From contig OX442318.1 of assembly GCA_949358305.1 (NCBI GenBank), forward strand, positions 14,552,517-14,616,516: a stretch of DNA of 64,000 nucleotides, read 5' to 3'. The translations under genes were made by a program, and so were the position numbers. Below, piece by piece: positions 46,336 through 56,787 of the stretch; the stretch's first letter is position 1, and each line of letters begins with the position of its first letter. The notes under the pieces were generated by a model. That model did not search any database. It had not been told where the DNA came from and saw nothing but the letters and a program-made list of their open reading frames with translations. The stretch is from Strigamia acuminata (Eukaryota; Arthropoda; Chilopoda; Geophilomorpha; Linotaeniidae).

Positions 46336-46906
46336 CTCAACGACGATTTATCTAATTATTTTCCCCGAATTTTAGATAGAAAACTCGAATCCATTATTTA
46401 TGGTTTAACAATAATCTCAGTTATTTACCAAAATTTATTTTTTATTTTCAAGGTCATTCAGACAATACAGGAAAATAAAAAAATAAATAAAAAATAAATT
46501 TTGGTAAATAACTTTTATAGTTTAACAATATTCTCAAACCTTGATATGATTCATTGTCATCTACAATAATATTATCAGCTGTGATGTCTGGTAGTCTATC
46601 AAATAACAAATTTGCTACAGCTGCCTGGATGTTTGTAATTGTTGTTTTCTTTAGCAGTAGTTCCTGCTGCAGACATTTTGTTTTCAAACATTTAATTACA
46701 TTTAAGACATTTATAACTGCCATATTTGCATCTGGAAGATCAGAAAAATTGAATAAATATAACATTCAAATCAAATTTGTTTATAGTTACTCAAAGGAAA
46801 TGCCACCATCTTTGAATGTCATAAAGGAAATGACATCATTGAACTGTGTATTTATCCAATCTGAGCAATCAGGCCTAGTGTATGAACACTGTAAACAACA
46901 GTTGCT
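46336..46906. other. AT-rich stretch before element 2
   Basis: Contains an inverted pair AGTTATTTACCAAAATTTAT / ATAAATTTTGGTAAATAACT-like (about 46,418-46,512) and direct copies of GTTTAACAATA(A/T)TCTCA. A 100-codon minus-strand frame (46454-46765) has no recognisable domain. Confidence 0.4.
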
Positions 46907-46910
46907 AGGT

Positions 46911-47891
46911 TGTAGTGACCCTAGTGGTCACTAAGGAAGTAACAGAAAAAGTCTGTAAAATTATATTTTGGTTTATTATATTTTAGTTTGAGTTTTTTAT
47001 GCTTCCTGTCTACAGGCAAGAAAGCTGAGCAGAGTGGGAGGAAATGTGGGTGGTTGCCAGGGTAACCAGCCCACAAGCCTCCAAACAGGAAATGAGTCCT
47101 GAGAGGAGTGAGAACTCCTCAGTATGATCACAAACTTTGCCAGAGAAACAACACAAAAACCAACCAGTAAAACACTAGTATTTTTGTGAAAACCTCCGTG
47201 AAGTTTACATATTCCTGCATTAGCCAGTTGCTAATTTGGGAGTTTTCCTACTGCTGAAACCAGTCAGCAGCGGGATATCACGGTCTTGCCGCACAATTCA
47301 CGTGCGGTGGGATTTTATTCTCATTCTTGAGTCAACTCAATTGTTGATTTGAGATTTCGCCTTGCCGTGGAGGAAATCCGGCTAGACGTTGCGAAGAGTC
47401 GCAAATACGTCGCCACGACGACGGAGTTGCGAGCACGAGAGTTTGACGTTACGGAAAGAGTCCGATTGATCCAGCGAGTCGACGCAAGCCGACTCGTATC
47501 AGACGATTTCCAAGGAGTTCGAGAAGTTGAGTGACGGAATAAGTCCGTTTCACCGTGGAGCGACGCCGAGCAGAATATCGAGACGAGCGTCGAAACAGAG
47601 CCGTAGAAGCGCGACGAAACGAGCCGTTATCGTCGCCGGAACGCTGGAATCGTCAAAATAACGTTTCCACGTCGATTTGAAGTTATTTCACCATTTTATC
47701 TATTATTTCTTTTCTCATTCAATTTAACTGTATAATTTCTATCATTGTAATTCTTCTCAAAGTTATTCTAAGTCAGAATAAACCATTGTGAGTTTTATAT
47801 TAGAGAGTAATTTTATGATAAGTCTTGTCTAAGCATCAATAAGCTTGGAATTATTCTTTATTAACTTAAGGAGTAATTCAGGCTCATTACA
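46911..47891 (+). repeat. Element 2, 5' LTR
   Basis: 981 bp, TG...CA ends with short inverted termini (TGTA.T / ATTACA). It carries a 61-codon open frame (47349-47534) repeated unchanged in the right LTR, probably fortuitous. Confidence 0.95.
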
Positions 47892-47893
47892 CC

Positions 47894-47911
47894 TGGGGGC
47901 CCGTTAAAAAA
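47894..47911 (+). other. Element 2 putative primer-binding site
   Basis: TGGGGGCCCGTTAA begins two bases after the LTR end and opens with TGG as expected for pairing with a tRNA CCA end. I could not name the tRNA. Confidence 0.5.
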
Positions 47912-48017
47912 TTTGAACCTTAACAACTATCTTCAGTTGAGGGACCACCATTTTGTCTTTAAAATTTGTGTTAGAGAAATTTTCTGTTTCTTTCTTCTCT
48001 ATTCTGTGTTACAAATA

Positions 48018-50123
48018 ATGTCTTTGCCACAAGATTCGAGGAGAGGGAGAGGAACGAGACGAGGACTCCGCACTAGAGGCGGTACGGCCGGAGGAGCGAT
48101 CGGCGGAGCAGCGGAGCCGTATTTTGATTCATCATCCAGTCCGGAAAGAGAATCGGACCAAGACCCCGAGCAGCACCGACTGACCAGTCAAGATTTTTGG
48201 TTGGAAACGTCGCAAGAAACTCAAGGGGAAAAGCCCTGTGTCAACTCACCAGTCGACAATACTCCGCCCAGCGTGCCATCAACCCCGAGCAGCAAAATTG
48301 ACTTAACGAATATGTCATTAGAGCAGGTGATTGCGGTTGCTCACAAACGAGGGAAGTTGATAAAACGTTATCACAACGCGGCTAAACAGAGAGCGAAAGA
48401 CGACGCGGAAAATTCGGGCGAAAACTCCCCGACCCGACATAAGTTGTCACGAGTACGCCAACGCATCGCTGACCTCATGCAAGAAAATGCAGATCGACTT
48501 GCAGAGCGACAACGCCAGTACGCAGAAGGCGTTACACTTTCCGACGAGGACGTTGCGAAAATCACGGATGCAATGAAGGCCAGTACCCGGCAGCTGCAGG
48601 AATTCCATTTGGAAGAATATGAGATGGTGCGACGTCTAAAAATGGAAGAACACCAAGCGCGCCAGGCGAAGTATGAAGCAGAATTGGCCAAACAAGCGAC
48701 GGAAGCGGAGATCCGCGCCAAACAAGACCGAGTAGACGCAGAAATTCGTGCCAAGAAAGACCAATTGGACAGAGAAATGCAAGCCGAAAAAGACAGAATG
48801 GAAGCTGAGAGAATCCGCCTAGCAACGGAACGTCAAGAATTACGTGATAGACGTAAGGCGCAGGAATTAGCAAATCGAGATGCGATACGTGCCGAAAATC
48901 AACGTATCGAGCAAGAGAAAATACGTTTAGCAAACGAGTATCGAGACTTGCAGGAGAAACGTCTAGCGGAAATAGCGGCTGATCGAGCAGCTATGCAAGC
49001 CGAAAGACAGAGGATTGAAGCGGAAAGAGTCCGCGTGGAGACGGAACGTTTGGCATTAATTGCACAGCAAAAGGCGGCGGAATCGGCAGAAAGCAAGGAA
49101 ATTCACTACCTTCGACAAAACGCTCTTGAAGCACAAGAAGCAGCGGAAAGAGTCCGCCAGGAGAATGAAGAACTCAAATATCTTGCGCAGTGCCAGTACG
49201 CCAGACCAACGAACATTCCGCCTCACCGGCCGGAAGTGGTCAATTTATCACCAGGCTCGTCCGCAAATCCTTTAAAAAGGAGAGGTGATGTGGATGAAAG
49301 AAGAGATGCTAAAAGAGCATCAGTTTCACCAGCAAAGAATCCAAACGTATTAGACGTAATTGCACAAAGAAATCGTCAGCGTGCAACGGACCAACCTGCT
49401 GGACCAATTAAAAAACAAGGTGCAGTAACAGGAGTGGATCCGGACAAATTTCAAAAATGGCAGACAACACGCAGAAAAATGGATTCTGACGACAGAGATC
49501 GCCTAACCCCAATAGAAACTGAAAATGTCAGCAACCCTGCAACAAAAGGCGCGTGCGGAGGCAAAGCATTGGGAGAGTATCTTGAAGACGCTCGAGACGA
49601 CGAGAACCCCGCCTATCGAAGGTCATACACGTTCATGGAAGCGGTTGAACAGGTAGCCGAAGCCAATGAAAGAGAGGATCGGCGAAGATTGCGGGAAACA
49701 CAGGAGAAACAACAAGTGGATAGTCAACGCGGAATGGATCGCGAAAGTGAAAAACAAAAATTCCAACATGATCAAGAAGTTCCGGAGCAAGATAAAAGCA
49801 GTAGTCAAGATGCTGCAACCGGACAAGATGGAGCAACTGGACAAGCCAGTTACACAAAAATTAGAAATTATGACGACTATCTACAGGGCGAATATTCACA
49901 ACAACCGGAAAACATAAATCCACGAAATGAGTCGTGTAATCGAGATACTTCTCGTTCAAAAGACGACAGATATGTTGGACCAAACCCACATGCAGAACGA
50001 GATGTCAATTTACGAAATGAGTCGTACATTCGTCAAGAAGCCCATTCGCGCAGTGAAGTGAGATTTGCGAACGAAACACGAGCGCATAATGATACAGATA
50101 TGCGAAATGTATCGTGTTATTAA
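48018..50123 (+). CDS. gag: Element 2 gag, N-terminal part (ends at in-frame TAA)
   Basis: The frame is open from 47913; ATG 48018 (MSLPQDSRRGRGTRRG) is the more likely start, giving 701 aa. An Arg/Gly-rich beginning is followed by a very long charged coiled coil (about residues 200-400, repeats of EAERIRLATERQELRDRRK type), then a polar region with recurring RNES motifs. The TAA at 50121-50123 lies inside this repeat region and the same frame continues at once into capsid sequence, so it splits what looks like one gag gene. Confidence 0.85.
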   Translation: MSLPQDSRRGRGTRRGLRTRGGTAGGAIGGAAEPYFDSSSSPERESDQDPEQHRLTSQDFWLETSQETQGEKPCVNSPVDNTPPSVPSTPSSKIDLTNMSLEQVIAVAHKRGKLIKRYHNAAKQRAKDDAENSGENSPTRHKLSRVRQRIADLMQENADRLAERQRQYAEGVTLSDEDVAKITDAMKASTRQLQEFHLEEYEMVRRLKMEEHQARQAKYEAELAKQATEAEIRAKQDRVDAEIRAKKDQLDREMQAEKDRMEAERIRLATERQELRDRRKAQELANRDAIRAENQRIEQEKIRLANEYRDLQEKRLAEIAADRAAMQAERQRIEAERVRVETERLALIAQQKAAESAESKEIHYLRQNALEAQEAAERVRQENEELKYLAQCQYARPTNIPPHRPEVVNLSPGSSANPLKRRGDVDERRDAKRASVSPAKNPNVLDVIAQRNRQRATDQPAGPIKKQGAVTGVDPDKFQKWQTTRRKMDSDDRDRLTPIETENVSNPATKGACGGKALGEYLEDARDDENPAYRRSYTFMEAVEQVAEANEREDRRRLRETQEKQQVDSQRGMDRESEKQKFQHDQEVPEQDKSSSQDAATGQDGATGQASYTKIRNYDDYLQGEYSQQPENINPRNESCNRDTSRSKDDRYVGPNPHAERDVNLRNESYIRQEAHSRSEVRFANETRAHNDTDMRNVSCY

Positions 50124-51983
50124 GACGAACCACGCCAGCAAAGTGACGCCCGCTTCAGAGACGAGACTCGTCAACAAAGCGATTATGGTCCAGTGGGACA
50201 AAGCTGTTATAATCGAAACGAGTCGATATCAAGAGAAGGCCCAAGTACACAACACGGCCACCAACAGGACTCACAACAGAATAGGGGCTCCTATTGGTAC
50301 GAATCCTATATGAATAGAGATTCACATGAGCAACGTGATGATTCACACAGACGACGTGAAGATTCCAATAGGCGACGAGACGACTCATACCAAGACCAAC
50401 GAAGGTCACGTTCTAGTCCACCACCATCACAACACGGATATGAGCGAAAATATTCGCATTCGGATCAATTTCGTCGTGAAGAACCCAATTTCTCCAGACA
50501 TCAAGGAGGAAGGAGAGAAGAGTCTAGCTACTCAAGGCCTCAAGGCGAGAGATGGGATAGAGGGAATTCCCGTTCGGATAATAGAGATCCGCCCCCACCA
50601 AATACATTGCCGACTAGTTCCAGAGAATTAGAAGAAATCATCGCAAGACAGATTGATTCAAAATTGTCGCAAATTCCTTCAAAATCTCAGGAAATGGAAG
50701 AAGTGTTGAGAAAGCTCATTCTGAAATATTGTTCTGAAAATTGGACACATCACTACAGCACACCACACCAAATTAAATGGGACCGCATTAATCCGGACAT
50801 GTTCGATGGAGGATGGCAAATCGGAACCCAGTTCCTGGATGAAGTAATGCACGTGGTAACAAGTCACGAAATGGACCCAGATGTGACTTTACATAAGTTG
50901 ATACCAAAAATGTTGGTTGGAGGAGCCACAAATTGGTTCCGGAAAAATAAATTCACACACTGGAATGAATTTGTAAAGGCATTTATGAAAGAATACGGGG
51001 AGTCCAATGCAATGATGATAAAGTATTGGGACAATCACAAACAAATGTTGGGCGAGGATATTCGTTCATACTTAAGACGTACAGAAGACCTGATTGCTCA
51101 ACTCCCGTATCACATCAGCGATTTTGACGAAGATAGAAAATTCAGAAATGGTCTGACACCCTTTTCCGAGAAGGTATTAAGAATGGTGGATGCACCAATG
51201 GCCAGCTCTTTTGAAAAATTGCAACAATTTATAAGGAACCACCAGATGTATATCGACGACAGATACGCATCAAATCTCCCACTAGAAGAACAAAAAGCAC
51301 GGGATGACCTGCAGCGACACCACTCAGACTACACTAGAGCCGGTGCAAAAATGATGCGCCCGCGCTCGCAATTTTTAGTATCTCGGGAGGAAGGATCCAC
51401 CAAAAAACAAGAAAGTGGACCATCGCCTTATCCTCAACCAAGAGTGCCAACGCGACCAACGGTCAAATGGGTACAAGACCCGTCCGAAGCAACCGAATCA
51501 GTCGGTGATACACAAATAATGTTGACAGATTACTCGGAAGATGAATTAAACACTTTGATGGATGCGGCAAGCGTATTGTTTACACGGAACAATCCAGCGA
51601 TAACAAAATACAAGCCGCAAATGCAAACCAGGTTGCCACATCAAATGGTTGTGCAGCCGCAGACACAAGGAAATTCGTCCTTTCCGACCAAACCGTACTC
51701 TGTCGACTTCAACTCAAAAATAGAAGTACAAACTCCACAATTAAGTGAAAATAAGGGACAGACTTCTACGCCAGGCGGCGCAACGGATGGTAATAAGACC
51801 AGTCAAGTAAAATTGACACCGGAAAATGCACCGTGCCATAATTGTGGCCAAGTTGGACACTGGGTACAGCAATGTCAACAGCCAAAAAGAATGTTGTCTA
51901 AAGAAGAAATGGAACATCTTATTAATTCTTTATCCGACAACCTTACAAAAAACTTGAACGCGCGGGCTCAGGAAAAGCAGTAG
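50124..51983 (+). CDS. gag: Element 2 gag, capsid and nucleocapsid part
   Basis: Same frame as the part upstream; the first ATG is 50193 (596 aa to the stop). Arg/Asp/Ser-rich, then a gypsy-type capsid region (WDRINPDMFDGGWQIGTQFL, GGATNWFRKNKFTHWNEFV, MLGEDIRSYLRRTEDLI) and a single CCHC knuckle, CHNCGQVGHWVQQC. The final codons contain the -1 frameshift heptamer. If the upstream stop is not read through, this part could only be made by internal initiation. Confidence 0.88.
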   Translation, partial: DEPRQQSDARFRDETRQQSDYGPVGQSCYNRNESISREGPSTQHGHQQDSQQNRGSYWYESYMNRDSHEQRDDSHRRREDSNRRRDDSYQDQRRSRSSPPPSQHGYERKYSHSDQFRREEPNFSRHQGGRREESSYSRPQGERWDRGNSRSDNRDPPPPNTLPTSSRELEEIIARQIDSKLSQIPSKSQEMEEVLRKLILKYCSENWTHHYSTPHQIKWDRINPDMFDGGWQIGTQFLDEVMHVVTSHEMDPDVTLHKLIPKMLVGGATNWFRKNKFTHWNEFVKAFMKEYGESNAMMIKYWDNHKQMLGEDIRSYLRRTEDLIAQLPYHISDFDEDRKFRNGLTPFSEKVLRMVDAPMASSFEKLQQFIRNHQMYIDDRYASNLPLEEQKARDDLQRHHSDYTRAGAKMMRPRSQFLVSREEGSTKKQESGPSPYPQPRVPTRPTVKWVQDPSEATESVGDTQIMLTDYSEDELNTLMDAASVLFTRNNPAITKYKPQMQTRLPHQMVVQPQTQGNSSFPTKPYSVDFNSKIEVQTPQLSENKGQTSTPGGATDGNKTSQVKLTPENAPCHNCGQVGHWVQQCQQPKRMLSKEEMEHLINSLSDNLTKNLNARAQEKQ

Positions 51984-51992
51984 AGCTCGCGC
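51947..51992 (+). promoter_or_regulatory. Element 2 gag-pro -1 ribosomal frameshift signal
   Basis: In the gag frame the codons ACA AAA AAC give the slippery heptamer A AAA AAC (51947-51953), nine codons before the gag stop. A 6-base spacer precedes a 10-bp stem (GCGCGGGCTC at 51960-51969 with GAGCTCGCGC at 51983-51992, one G-U pair, 13-base loop). A slip of -1 enters the frame open through 52750. Confidence 0.87.
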
Positions 51993-52750
51993 TGGCAAAA
52001 AACTCGGAAAATCTGCTAGCAGCCCAACCAACAATAGATGTGACAATTGAACCATTACAAGATTCGAAAGGGTTATCGGAGGCCCAATCAATAGATGGAA
52101 AAGTAATAGAGACTTCATTAATATTAAAAGCATCAGTGGAGTCACAAAATTCGATTGAAAATATCCAAAAGACTCAACCTACAGCGGAAGCGCCTTCTGG
52201 ATCACGATTCATCAAGGACAGCAAAACCGGAGAATATGTGCAATCGGAATTGACTGAAAATCCACGAAAAGTAATTGGAACCTTGGAGGGTGGAAGAGGA
52301 ACAATAGTTGTTGATTTCGAAGATGGCAAAGTTGTGGGATTGAAATTTCCAGCCCCAAAAGCAACAACGGAACCAAAACCGGAAGTAGCCGGGTATTCAA
52401 CAAAACCGGAAGTAGCCGGGTGTTCATCAAAACCAGATTATCTATATGATAATGGACCGCTAAAAAATACAACTATTCCTGTGACACTTACACCACCAGA
52501 AGCAATCGGCACGATGCCACAAAGAGGAGAAATGATCTGTGATATGGAGTGTGGACAACTCGTCGGAATGAGATTCCCACCTCTAGAAATAAAAGATTGC
52601 CCGTCTGTAATACAAGAAGCTTACCGATCAAATGAATTTGACAAATCATATTTCACAGTCAAAGTGACCGAAGCATTAAAAGATGTAAAATTGGTACAAG
52701 AAAATGAGGCGACTATTTTTTGGACAAAGGTTGCATTTCCTGGCCACTAG
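51953..52750 (+). CDS. pro: Element 2 protease leader (trans-frame region)
   Basis: Open in the -1 frame from the slip site. The first likely start if translated alone would be non-ATG, so it is made by frameshifting. It contains a duplicated motif of about 30 residues: IGTLEGGRGTIVVDFEDGKV(VGLKFP) at about 52262-52356 and IGTMPQRGEMICDMECGQLV(GMRFP) at about 52499-52590. Between them are two copies of KPEVAGY/CS. The frame reaches the protease active site and then is lost at the T run 52716-52721, ending at a stop 30 bases later. Confidence 0.75.
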   Translation, partial: LERAGSGKAVELALAKNSENLLAAQPTIDVTIEPLQDSKGLSEAQSIDGKVIETSLILKASVESQNSIENIQKTQPTAEAPSGSRFIKDSKTGEYVQSELTENPRKVIGTLEGGRGTIVVDFEDGKVVGLKFPAPKATTEPKPEVAGYSTKPEVAGCSSKPDYLYDNGPLKNTTIPVTLTPPEAIGTMPQRGEMICDMECGQLVGMRFPPLEIKDCPSVIQEAYRSNEFDKSYFTVKVTEALKDVKLVQENEATIFWTKVAFPGH

Positions 52751-55700
52751 TTCAAGCGATGGGATTGGAAAAACAGGTTTGGCCCCTCAAAGCCAACATG
52801 ACTGTAAATACAGCAGACAAACAAGTCCAACCTATGGGAACAATTAGGATGATGATTAGATGGACTCATGGTATGATGCAGCAGTATTTCTTAGTGTTGC
52901 CTCACGACATGAAGTTCATGTTAATCGGCAATGACGCAATGAAGAGGATGAAAATACAGCCGAATCCACTCAACGGCAAATGGAATTTCATCACGACAAT
53001 CGATGTGCCGCAACCTTACATGCCACAGTATCTTCTTGATAAATATGAGCAGAAGAAGGAAGAACCCGAATCGTCATTGAAGACATTCAGAAAAGAAAGT
53101 AGCTTTTGCGCATTCGAAGCGAGATTGAAGGTTGGAAATGGAGTCCATGATATGATTGAAGAAGCTAAACTGCAATTAACTGAGGCAGCCCAGTTAGAGC
53201 ATGTACTGAGAAAATATGAGAAAATACTCAGCAAGAATCCTGGAAAAACACACGTGCTCCAACACTCGATAAACTTAGACACGGATAAACCAATCCGAGT
53301 TCCATTCAAATCATGGAACCCACAGAAGCGCGAAATTTTAAAAACCCTCTGCCAGGAGATGATCGACAAAGGCTATGTATCGGAAGCTGAAGGGGATTAC
53401 GCAACGCGAATCGTGCTGGTAATGAGACCAGGTTCGGAGCCACGCCTCTGTATCGATTACAGAGCGCTAAACGAACATACCCTTTATGACCCACCACAGA
53501 TGCCGACCATTACGGAAATCTTGAGAGAGCTCGGCGAATTCCAGTGGGTGTCGACCATCGACTTAACGAAGGGATATTGGCAAATAGACTTGAGACCGGA
53601 AGATCGCCCAAAAACGGCTTTCTGGAGCCCCATGGGCCGTTTAATGTTCAACGTCATGCTCTTCGGGCTGGTCAACGCGCCGACAACGTTCCAGCGATTG
53701 ATTGAAAAGGTATTAGGCGAAGCATTCAGAAAATATGCTTGGGCTTACCTGGACGATATAGTGATCGTATCAAGGACATATGAAGAACATATGAAGCACT
53801 TGGACTCAGTATTGGGAAAACTACAGCAAGCCGGATTACATGTGAATCCGACCAAGTCCAAATTCTGCAGAAAAGAACTCAAATTCCTAGGATATAAATT
53901 AGGAATTAATGGATTAAGTGTAGACCCCGCGAAAGTAGCGGCAATCTCAGAATTCCCAGCGCCAAAGAATTTGACTGAACTCCAGAGATTCCTCGGCATG
54001 GTCAACTTTTTCCACCGCCTTCTGAAAGATTTGGCAACTGTAGCGGCACCATTACGCCCATTGTTGAAGAAAGGAATAGAGTTCCTATGGGAAAATGAGC
54101 ACCAAGTTGCATTTGATGAAATAAAAAAGTTATTGACCGATGCAAAGACGATGCACCTACCGAATTTACATCAATCTTTCATCGTAAGAACAGATGCAAG
54201 CAAAAAGGGTTTGGGCGCCGCTTTAATGCAGATGAAGGAAATTGACGGACAGATGATAGAATCGCCATGCGTTTATATCAGCCGATGTCTGCAGCAGGCA
54301 GAACTCAATTATAGCGCCACCGACCTCGAGTGTTTAGCCGTCATATGGGCACTACGAAAATTTAGACCGTACCTCGAGTTTACAAGCTTCGTCGTGCAAA
54401 CTGACCACGAGGCGCTGAAATGGTTGATGAGACTGGAAGAGCCAGCAGGCCGTCTTGCCCGTTGGCAGATGGAGTTAATTTCGTACAATTTCCAAATTCA
54501 GTACTTAAAGGGGACATCCAACACATTGGCCGACGCATTGTCCAGGGCGCCAATTCAGATAATTTGCGACGCGGAAGACACAGGAGAAGCCGACGGCGAT
54601 CTGAGATATTGCCCAACTGAGCCACGCAAATGGGTGGTGGGGAATTGGAATCAATTGCCACGACCGATAAGCGAAGACGAAGAGGTCGCATCATATTGGT
54701 GTCAAATGTATAGTGCGCCTAGTGAAGAGATGGAAACCAGTCCAAAAGAAAAGAAAGAATGGCAGTACATGCCAACTTCCGAAAACAAGATGGTCACGGC
54801 ATTTATTGCAAAAGTGACGGAACAGGCAAACTGCACACCGCCGACACGAGAAGAGCTCGTTGATCACCAGATCAAAGACCGCCACTGTCAAGCCATGCGA
54901 CATTATCTTGAGACTGAGCAATTTCCCACATACGTGAAAACTCCGTTGCATAGGAAAAAATATCGCATCTTGGCAACGAAACACATTGTAGAGGAAAACC
55001 TTTTGCTCAAATATCACCCAACAATGTCGGATGATTTGACAGAGGATTCGCGAGCACTTAAAATCGTAGTGCCGAGATCGTTAAGATTTAGAGTTTTGTG
55101 GCAAATGCACGGACATCCTTTGGCGAGCCACTGCGGAATAGCACGAACACTTTATCGTATGCGACAAGTGTATACGTGGGAGGGGATGAAACGAGATACA
55201 GCTCGATTTATTAAACATTGCTCTCGCTGCCAAGCATGCAAACCCAGAACAAAAACACGAGTGGAACCAGCTCAAATCGGCCCGTATGCGCCATTTGAAT
55301 GTTTGAGTATCGATTTAGTAGGACCGTTAACTAGAACGGAAACAGGAAATAACTATATTTTGGTGATTCTGGATATAGCCACTCGCTGGCCAGAACTTTA
55401 TCCGCTGGCAGACCCGGTGGCCCAAGATATAGCTGACTGTTTGTATGACACATGCATGGGCTGGGGATTTCCGCTCCGGATTATATCGGTTAACGGACCG
55501 CAATTTAAAGCACGACTTTATCATGAATTTTGTAAAAAGTTCAAAATCGTGCCGCGATTTACATCACCATATCATCCCCAAGCCAACACAGTGGAAAGAA
55601 CCAACAGAGACCTGAAATATATTTTGTCAATTTACACATCGATCCACAAGCGCTGGGACGAATATCTAAGAGAGATAGCGTTTAGTATACGCACAACAGC

Positions 55701-56787
55701 AACAACAGGCCGTGATTACTCGCCAGCATACTTAAATTGTTGCAGAGAATTTAGGATACCATGGGATCCTCGAATTTTTGATGGAATTTTGAAAATTGAC
55801 CCGAATAAACCACACATTTACATCCAACGGTTGGAAAAGGTCATTCGAGATACGTACCACCACATGATGGCTCACATCATGGACCTTCGTGAATGTGTGG
55901 ATAACCATAAATTAGATGGAAAATTTCAAGATTTTCGAACAAATGACCTTGTGTGGAAAGAGGATCACATTTTGTCAAAAGCGTCACAAGGAATCTCAGC
56001 AAAATTATCCGACAAGAGAAGTGGGCCATATGTTATTATTAAAGTCCACCAGGGCGGAGCTGTCAAATTAAGACGACTTAAAGATAATAAGATCTTACGT
56101 TCCATTCACATGTCCGAGTTAACGCCGTTTTTCCCGGAATTTAATCAAGAAATTTGGGAAAAAGGCCAAACACAAAGTAACCCGGAAGGAAAAATTATTA
56201 ACACTTTGTTCGACGAGCCATCAACATCAGAAATGCAAGAAACTGCAAATATAGAAAGTTCACAGAACGTGCAGAATGAACAAATTGAAGGCCGTAATTC
56301 AATAGAATCTCAAACTTTGCGTCAGATGCAAAATTTAGACGATTCACAGAATCAAGGAAATTTAGAAGAATCACAAGTTTTGGAGCAAACACAAAATTTG
56401 CAAGATTCGCAAATTTCGCAAGAACAACAAGAATTACAAACAACACCAAGTTCATCAAACACGGAAAATAATGAGGAAATAGAATTTGCAATTCCAAGCG
56501 ATCAGCAAGTCAAACAAGGTGAAAAAATTAATGACGATTTGAGCGCAACTTTGCAACAAAAATCACAAGTTGATGTGCCACTTTTTCCAAAAAATTTAGT
56601 TGTAGAAACAGACGAACAGGTTGCGTCGTTTCCTAAAAAGGGGGGAGAAGTGGTGAAAAAAGTGAAAGCAAAACAAAGATATAAAGATCTGCGCGAAAAT
56701 CAACCCAAAACAATTAAAAAGAAAGCTGTCTTGAAGAAATATCCACTTCGAGACAGAGGGAGGATTAAACCTCCAGACTACCTCTAA
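52720..56787 (+). CDS. pol: Element 2 pol: protease, reverse transcriptase, RNase H, integrase (partly inactivated)
   Basis: 1,355 aa, entered one frame away from the leader. The frame break falls inside the retropepsin motif and no canonical slippery site is present there, so base loss in the T run is the simplest reading. The active site reads LDKGC where the family has DTG or DSG; FMLIGNDAM follows. RT is complete with AYLDDIVI; RNase H has RTDASKKGLG. Integrase keeps HHCC (HGHPLASHCG, CSRCQACK), Asp in SIDLVGP and Glu in NTVERTNRD, but has RIISVNGPQF where the second catalytic Asp should be (Val codon 55489-55491). A GPY-type module and a Gln/Glu-rich tail follow. Confidence 0.93.
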   Translation: MDKGCISWPLVQAMGLEKQVWPLKANMTVNTADKQVQPMGTIRMMIRWTHGMMQQYFLVLPHDMKFMLIGNDAMKRMKIQPNPLNGKWNFITTIDVPQPYMPQYLLDKYEQKKEEPESSLKTFRKESSFCAFEARLKVGNGVHDMIEEAKLQLTEAAQLEHVLRKYEKILSKNPGKTHVLQHSINLDTDKPIRVPFKSWNPQKREILKTLCQEMIDKGYVSEAEGDYATRIVLVMRPGSEPRLCIDYRALNEHTLYDPPQMPTITEILRELGEFQWVSTIDLTKGYWQIDLRPEDRPKTAFWSPMGRLMFNVMLFGLVNAPTTFQRLIEKVLGEAFRKYAWAYLDDIVIVSRTYEEHMKHLDSVLGKLQQAGLHVNPTKSKFCRKELKFLGYKLGINGLSVDPAKVAAISEFPAPKNLTELQRFLGMVNFFHRLLKDLATVAAPLRPLLKKGIEFLWENEHQVAFDEIKKLLTDAKTMHLPNLHQSFIVRTDASKKGLGAALMQMKEIDGQMIESPCVYISRCLQQAELNYSATDLECLAVIWALRKFRPYLEFTSFVVQTDHEALKWLMRLEEPAGRLARWQMELISYNFQIQYLKGTSNTLADALSRAPIQIICDAEDTGEADGDLRYCPTEPRKWVVGNWNQLPRPISEDEEVASYWCQMYSAPSEEMETSPKEKKEWQYMPTSENKMVTAFIAKVTEQANCTPPTREELVDHQIKDRHCQAMRHYLETEQFPTYVKTPLHRKKYRILATKHIVEENLLLKYHPTMSDDLTEDSRALKIVVPRSLRFRVLWQMHGHPLASHCGIARTLYRMRQVYTWEGMKRDTARFIKHCSRCQACKPRTKTRVEPAQIGPYAPFECLSIDLVGPLTRTETGNNYILVILDIATRWPELYPLADPVAQDIADCLYDTCMGWGFPLRIISVNGPQFKARLYHEFCKKFKIVPRFTSPYHPQANTVERTNRDLKYILSIYTSIHKRWDEYLREIAFSIRTTATTGRDYSPAYLNCCREFRIPWDPRIFDGILKIDPNKPHIYIQRLEKVIRDTYHHMMAHIMDLRECVDNHKLDGKFQDFRTNDLVWKEDHILSKASQGISAKLSDKRSGPYVIIKVHQGGAVKLRRLKDNKILRSIHMSELTPFFPEFNQEIWEKGQTQSNPEGKIINTLFDEPSTSEMQETANIESSQNVQNEQIEGRNSIESQTLRQMQNLDDSQNQGNLEESQVLEQTQNLQDSQISQEQQELQTTPSSSNTENNEEIEFAIPSDQQVKQGEKINDDLSATLQQKSQVDVPLFPKNLVVETDEQVASFPKKGGEVVKKVKAKQRYKDLRENQPKTIKKKAVLKKYPLRDRGRIKPPDYL

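Noticed and set aside
47349-47534. 61-codon ORF in both LTRs of element 2
   Set aside because: It duplicates because the LTRs are identical; no family or conserved signal beyond that.
52716-52722. A second programmed frameshift between protease leader and pol in element 2
   Set aside because: The codons ATT TTT TGG do not form a canonical slippery heptamer, and the break lies inside the active-site motif, so a base loss in the T run is simpler.
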